Shown here: piece by piece, positions 56,774-58,778 of the stretch | How positions within the stretch are numbered: the first letter of the stretch is position 1 | Layout of the letters: each line of letters starts with the position of its first letter | Made by a program: the position numbers and the translations under genes | Notes under the pieces: generated by a model | The model's database searches: none | Seen by the model: only the letters and a program-made list of their open reading frames with translations | Told to the model about the DNA's origin: nothing | Origin: Treponema sp. | GTDB lineage: Bacteria; Spirochaetota; Spirochaetia; Treponematales; Breznakiellaceae | NCBI GenBank assembly: GCA_031278095.1 | Contig: JAITLC010000015.1 | Span: forward strand, 1 to 58,778 | Direction of reading: 5' to 3' | Length of the DNA stretch: 58,778 nucleotides

Positions 56774-56824
56774 AAGCTAAGGAGGCACTAATCTATTCTC
56801 GATTGAATAAATCAGTGCTTCCCT
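56774..56824. repeat. Family C palindromic repeat overlapping the end of the methyltransferase gene
   Basis: GGAGGCACTAATCTATTC...GAATAAATCAGTGCTTCC folds into a ~20-bp imperfect hairpin. Its right half encodes the last nine residues (GSTDLFNRE) and stop of the methyltransferase. It lies between convergent genes. Confidence 0.7.
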
Positions 56825-57629
56825 GACTGTTTCTGTATATTTCCCACATTACTATTGACGCAGCGCATGCTGCATTCAGCGAATTAACGCTGCCGGAAAT
56901 GGGAATCTGTACGACTTCATCACATATACCTTTCAGGTGAACGCTCATCCCCTTCGCCTCATTTCCCACAATGACCATTACCGGTTTTTTCAGTCTTTTA
57001 TGTTTTATGGAGACACTTCCCCTGGAATCTGTTCCAATAACCAGCATATTAGTCCTTTCTTTTTCTTTTTTTATAAACTCATCCAATGCCTGCATGGATT
57101 CAATATAAACTATCCTGGTATGAAAAACGCTTCCCAAGCTTGCCCGGATTACCTTGGATTCATGGACATCAATGCCATGACCTATAATAAAAATTGCATC
57201 AACATTGAACGCGTTTGCGGAACGCACTATCGACCCCAGATTGCCAAAATCGCTCGGTCTGTCAAAAGCTACTATAAATGGACATTCGGATAAATTAAGC
57301 CCATTCAGTTTTTCTGCTTTTACCTTTGCCGTTATCAATAATTCCGAAGGATTTGTCCGATCAGAGAGAGCCGCATATAAGTGCGGAGACATCTCTATTA
57401 TTTTTGCCTGTTCATGTGCCTGTATTACACCAGCAGCCCAATCCGATATCCTGTTTATATCCGCCATTATGATGCGTGTAATTTCAAGATCCGCCTTTAA
57501 GGCCTGCTTGATACATTCGGTGCCTTCAATAAAAATTTCGCAAGTCTTATTCCGTTTTGAACGGTTCAATTTGAGGGATTGTATGATTTGAAATTCTGCA
57601 TTCTCCGAACCGATTACCAGCTTCCGCAT
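56793..57629 (-). CDS. SpoU/TrmH-family RNA 2'-O-methyltransferase
   Basis: A 278-residue SPOUT methyltransferase acting on rRNA or tRNA ribose with S-adenosylmethionine. The N-terminal substrate domain contains KTCEIFIEGTECIKQAL. The knotted catalytic domain has motif 1 FDRPSDFGNLGSIVRSANAFNVDAIFI, motif 2 VMVIVGNEAKGMS, and motif 3 VQIPISGSVNSLNAACAASIVMWEI. The target site cannot be told from sequence. ATG 57629 follows the hemerythrin stop by one base (TAGTATG), so the two are coupled. The C-terminal tail comes from a repeat. Confidence 0.9.
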   Translation of the reverse strand: MRKLVIGSENAEFQIIQSLKLNRSKRNKTCEIFIEGTECIKQALKADLEITRIIMADINRISDWAAGVIQAHEQAKIIEMSPHLYAALSDRTNPSELLITAKVKAEKLNGLNLSECPFIVAFDRPSDFGNLGSIVRSANAFNVDAIFIIGHGIDVHESKVIRASLGSVFHTRIVYIESMQALDEFIKKEKERTNMLVIGTDSRGSVSIKHKRLKKPVMVIVGNEAKGMSVHLKGICDEVVQIPISGSVNSLNAACAASIVMWEIYRNSQGSTDLFNRE

Positions 57630-57630
57630 A

Positions 57631-58047
57631 CTAGCTGTACTTAAAACAATCCTTTGCCTTTTGATCAAATTCCTGGATATGATTCAAAAACCAGTCCCGG
57701 ATAAACAGGGCTATTTCCAGCAGATTCAGGGCCTGCCTGCCTACCAGAACATCATCATGGATCCTGGTAAGGTTTTCGATCATCTTTTCATGCTCGGTTT
57801 TATGACTTTGATACCCTTCGTAGTTCTGCGCCAGCATAGCGGCTTGTTCGGTGTCAAAATGCTTTTGTAAAAAGTTAATCCCCGGCTTTATGGCCAAGGA
57901 AAAATACTCAAGCTCTGCCTTTCTATCCCCTGTACTGTGCCGGATGGTATCATTCACAAAATTCATCAACTCCTTATGCTGAGAATCAATTTCCTCACTG
58001 TTGACCGAATAACTTTGCTGCCAAATAATAAACTGCGACTGAGCCAT
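57631..58047 (-). CDS. Bacteriohemerythrin
   Basis: A 138-residue di-iron oxygen-binding protein. All ligands are visible: H24 (SQHKEL), H63 and E67 (HFDTEQ), H82 and H86 (HKTEH), H123 and D128 (NHIQEFD). It probably stores, buffers or senses oxygen, which fits an anaerobe or microaerophile. No SD; the ATG at 58047 lies five bases after TACATT, with TTGTGC 17 bases upstream, so the transcript is probably leaderless. First gene of a pair with the methyltransferase. Confidence 0.95.
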   Translation of the reverse strand: MAQSQFIIWQQSYSVNSEEIDSQHKELMNFVNDTIRHSTGDRKAELEYFSLAIKPGINFLQKHFDTEQAAMLAQNYEGYQSHKTEHEKMIENLTRIHDDVLVGRQALNLLEIALFIRDWFLNHIQEFDQKAKDCFKYS

Positions 58048-58052
58048 GGTCT

Positions 58053-58081
58053 AATGTATCATGAAACAAACAGCGGCACAA
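58053..58081 (-). promoter_or_regulatory. Promoter of the hemerythrin gene (leaderless type)
   Basis: Minus strand: -35 TTGTGC (58081-58076), a 17-base spacer, -10 TACATT (58058-58053), five bases, ATG 58047. Confidence 0.55.
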
Positions 58082-58093
58082 GCCATATGTTGA

Positions 58094-58492
58094 AATAACA
58101 TTTATATCTACAAGGAGTTCCACCGGGCATTAAAACGGATAGGGATAGGCCAGGCGGAAATAACCCGCAGGGGCTTGTCTATTCACAGTTGGCGGCATTT
58201 CCTGAATACGGAATTGCAGGCCCAGGGGCTTACGCTTGAACAGGTGCAGGCGGTAACGAGGCACAAGTCCGACCGGATGACCGAATGGTACAGCCACTTT
58301 GACGCACGGAAACTTGCGGACGTGATGGAGGCGCAACGGGTTATCATCGGGGAAAAGAAACCGGGCAAGGCCGGGGAAAAGGCAAAGGCGGCGGCGGCAA
58401 AGGCCGGAACCGGGAAACAGCCGGGGCGGCCTGACCTCAAGATTGTAAAACTGCCGAAACGGAAAGAAAGCCCGGCGCGGAAACGAGCGTAA
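58094..58492 (+). pseudogene. Truncated tyrosine recombinase (integrase C-terminus)
   Basis: The frame encodes YKEFHRALKRIGIG...LSIHSWRHFLNTELQAQGLTLEQVQAVTRHKSDRMTEWYSHFDARKLADVMEAQ, the end of a phage/ICE-type integrase. It includes the H-x-x-R box (HSWRHF), the late basic histidine region (TRHKSDRMTEWY) and the nucleophile tyrosine. A TGA lies at 58091-58093, and everything before is missing, so the catalytic domain is incomplete. A long Lys/Ala-rich tail follows. A short protein from TTG 58175 is possible but would not be active. Confidence 0.8.
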
Positions 58493-58528
58493 GTAAAACT
58501 GTTTTGAATGTAAAAGGCCCCTGTCTTT

Positions 58529-58554
58529 TGGCGGGAGCCTTCTTTATCCCGCCA
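58529..58554 (+). terminator. Hairpin after the integrase remnant
   Basis: TGGCGGGA (58529-58536) pairs with TCCCGCCA (58547-58554). A T-run (TTTTTTC) starts six bases later. A plausible terminator. Confidence 0.5.
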
Positions 58555-58652
58555 TATAAATTTTTTCAAAAAGCCGAAAATTGCATGTTTCTCGTATATA
58601 TTCCGTCCTTTGGCTATGCGATCTTTGTATCCAGCGAAGGAGCGGGGGCGGC

Positions 58653-58778
58653 ATGGAAACCTATTTGGCCATAGAAGAACTGGCGGCAGCATTAAAACTT
58701 GCGGCACAGACCATACGCCGCTATGTACTGAAACGGGAAATACCCTGCCACAAAATCAAAAAGGTGATCCGGTTTAAG
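58653..58778 (+). CDS. Excisionase/MerR-like helix-turn-helix protein (partial at window edge)
   Basis: The first 42 codons, METYLAIEELAAALKLAAQTIRRYVLKREIPCHKIKKVIRFK, match the 'helix-turn-helix domain, excisionase family' (HTH_17) seen in mobile elements. AAGGAG precedes the ATG at about ten bases. Together with the integrase remnant it marks an integrated element that continues past the window. Confidence 0.8.
   Translation, partial: METYLAIEELAAALKLAAQTIRRYVLKREIPCHKIKKVIRFK

Noticed and set aside
1..58778. tRNA or rRNA genes
   Set aside because: I looked through the intergenic stretches for T-loop and cloverleaf patterns and saw none. A covariance-model scan would be decisive.

Overview
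The window looks like chromosome of a host-associated spirochaete of the Treponema/Breznakiella type (termite-gut treponemes are the closest match I can think of). The evidence is roughly even base composition, solute-binding proteins whose signal peptides run into FAGGKKD or FAAGKKD, degenerate spirochaetal lipoboxes, many carbohydrate ABC transporters with YesM/YesN-type regulators, and an AddAB-type nuclease pair. The genus is inferred from gene content, not from a search.

Left part (1-13925): a minus-strand operon encodes a DeoR-type regulator, a BtpA/SgcQ-family protein, a BMP-family binding protein and the start of its ABC ATPase (cut by the window edge). It is followed by an acyl-ACP thioesterase, a GH78 alpha-L-rhamnosidase convergent with a YesN/YesM two-component pair, and a sugar ABC importer (binding protein plus two permeases) facing away from the kinase. 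A 13-base G/C run lies in the 3' end of the response regulator.

Middle (13951-31257): an HD-GYP phosphodiesterase; a tiny lipoprotein coupled to nagA and nagB; a second sugar ABC importer with an alpha/beta hydrolase; an XRE repressor divergent from a lipoprotein with a textbook promoter and operator; a GGDEF/ABC-transporter chimeric remnant; then a GntR-controlled group (GntR, cupin phosphoglucose isomerase, shikimate-dehydrogenase-like protein, divergent hydroxyacid dehydrogenase, FGGY kinase). Three promoters of this group carry the same candidate operator. A Nudix protein, a structured non-coding stretch, a second lipoprotein and a shortened hypothetical protein follow.

Right part (31631-58778) is mostly housekeeping: addA, addB, tag; gnd with a PfkB-HAD fusion and an unknown partner; a lipoprotein; trxA divergent from a U32 protein; ssb; a large unknown protein; a GH13 alpha-glucosidase; a CDF transporter; a secreted nuclease; thyA-folA; a PNPOx-like protein; GNAT; COG2426; an rRNA/tRNA methyltransferase; and hemerythrin. 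At the right edge a truncated tyrosine recombinase and an excisionase-like gene mark a mobile element.

Recurring themes: (i) many genes without a Shine-Dalgarno sequence start 3-7 bases after a -10 box, which suggests frequent leaderless mRNAs; (ii) several families of interspersed palindromic repeats fill the intergenic space and in places supply the last codons and stop codons of genes; (iii) two long G/C homopolymer tracts.
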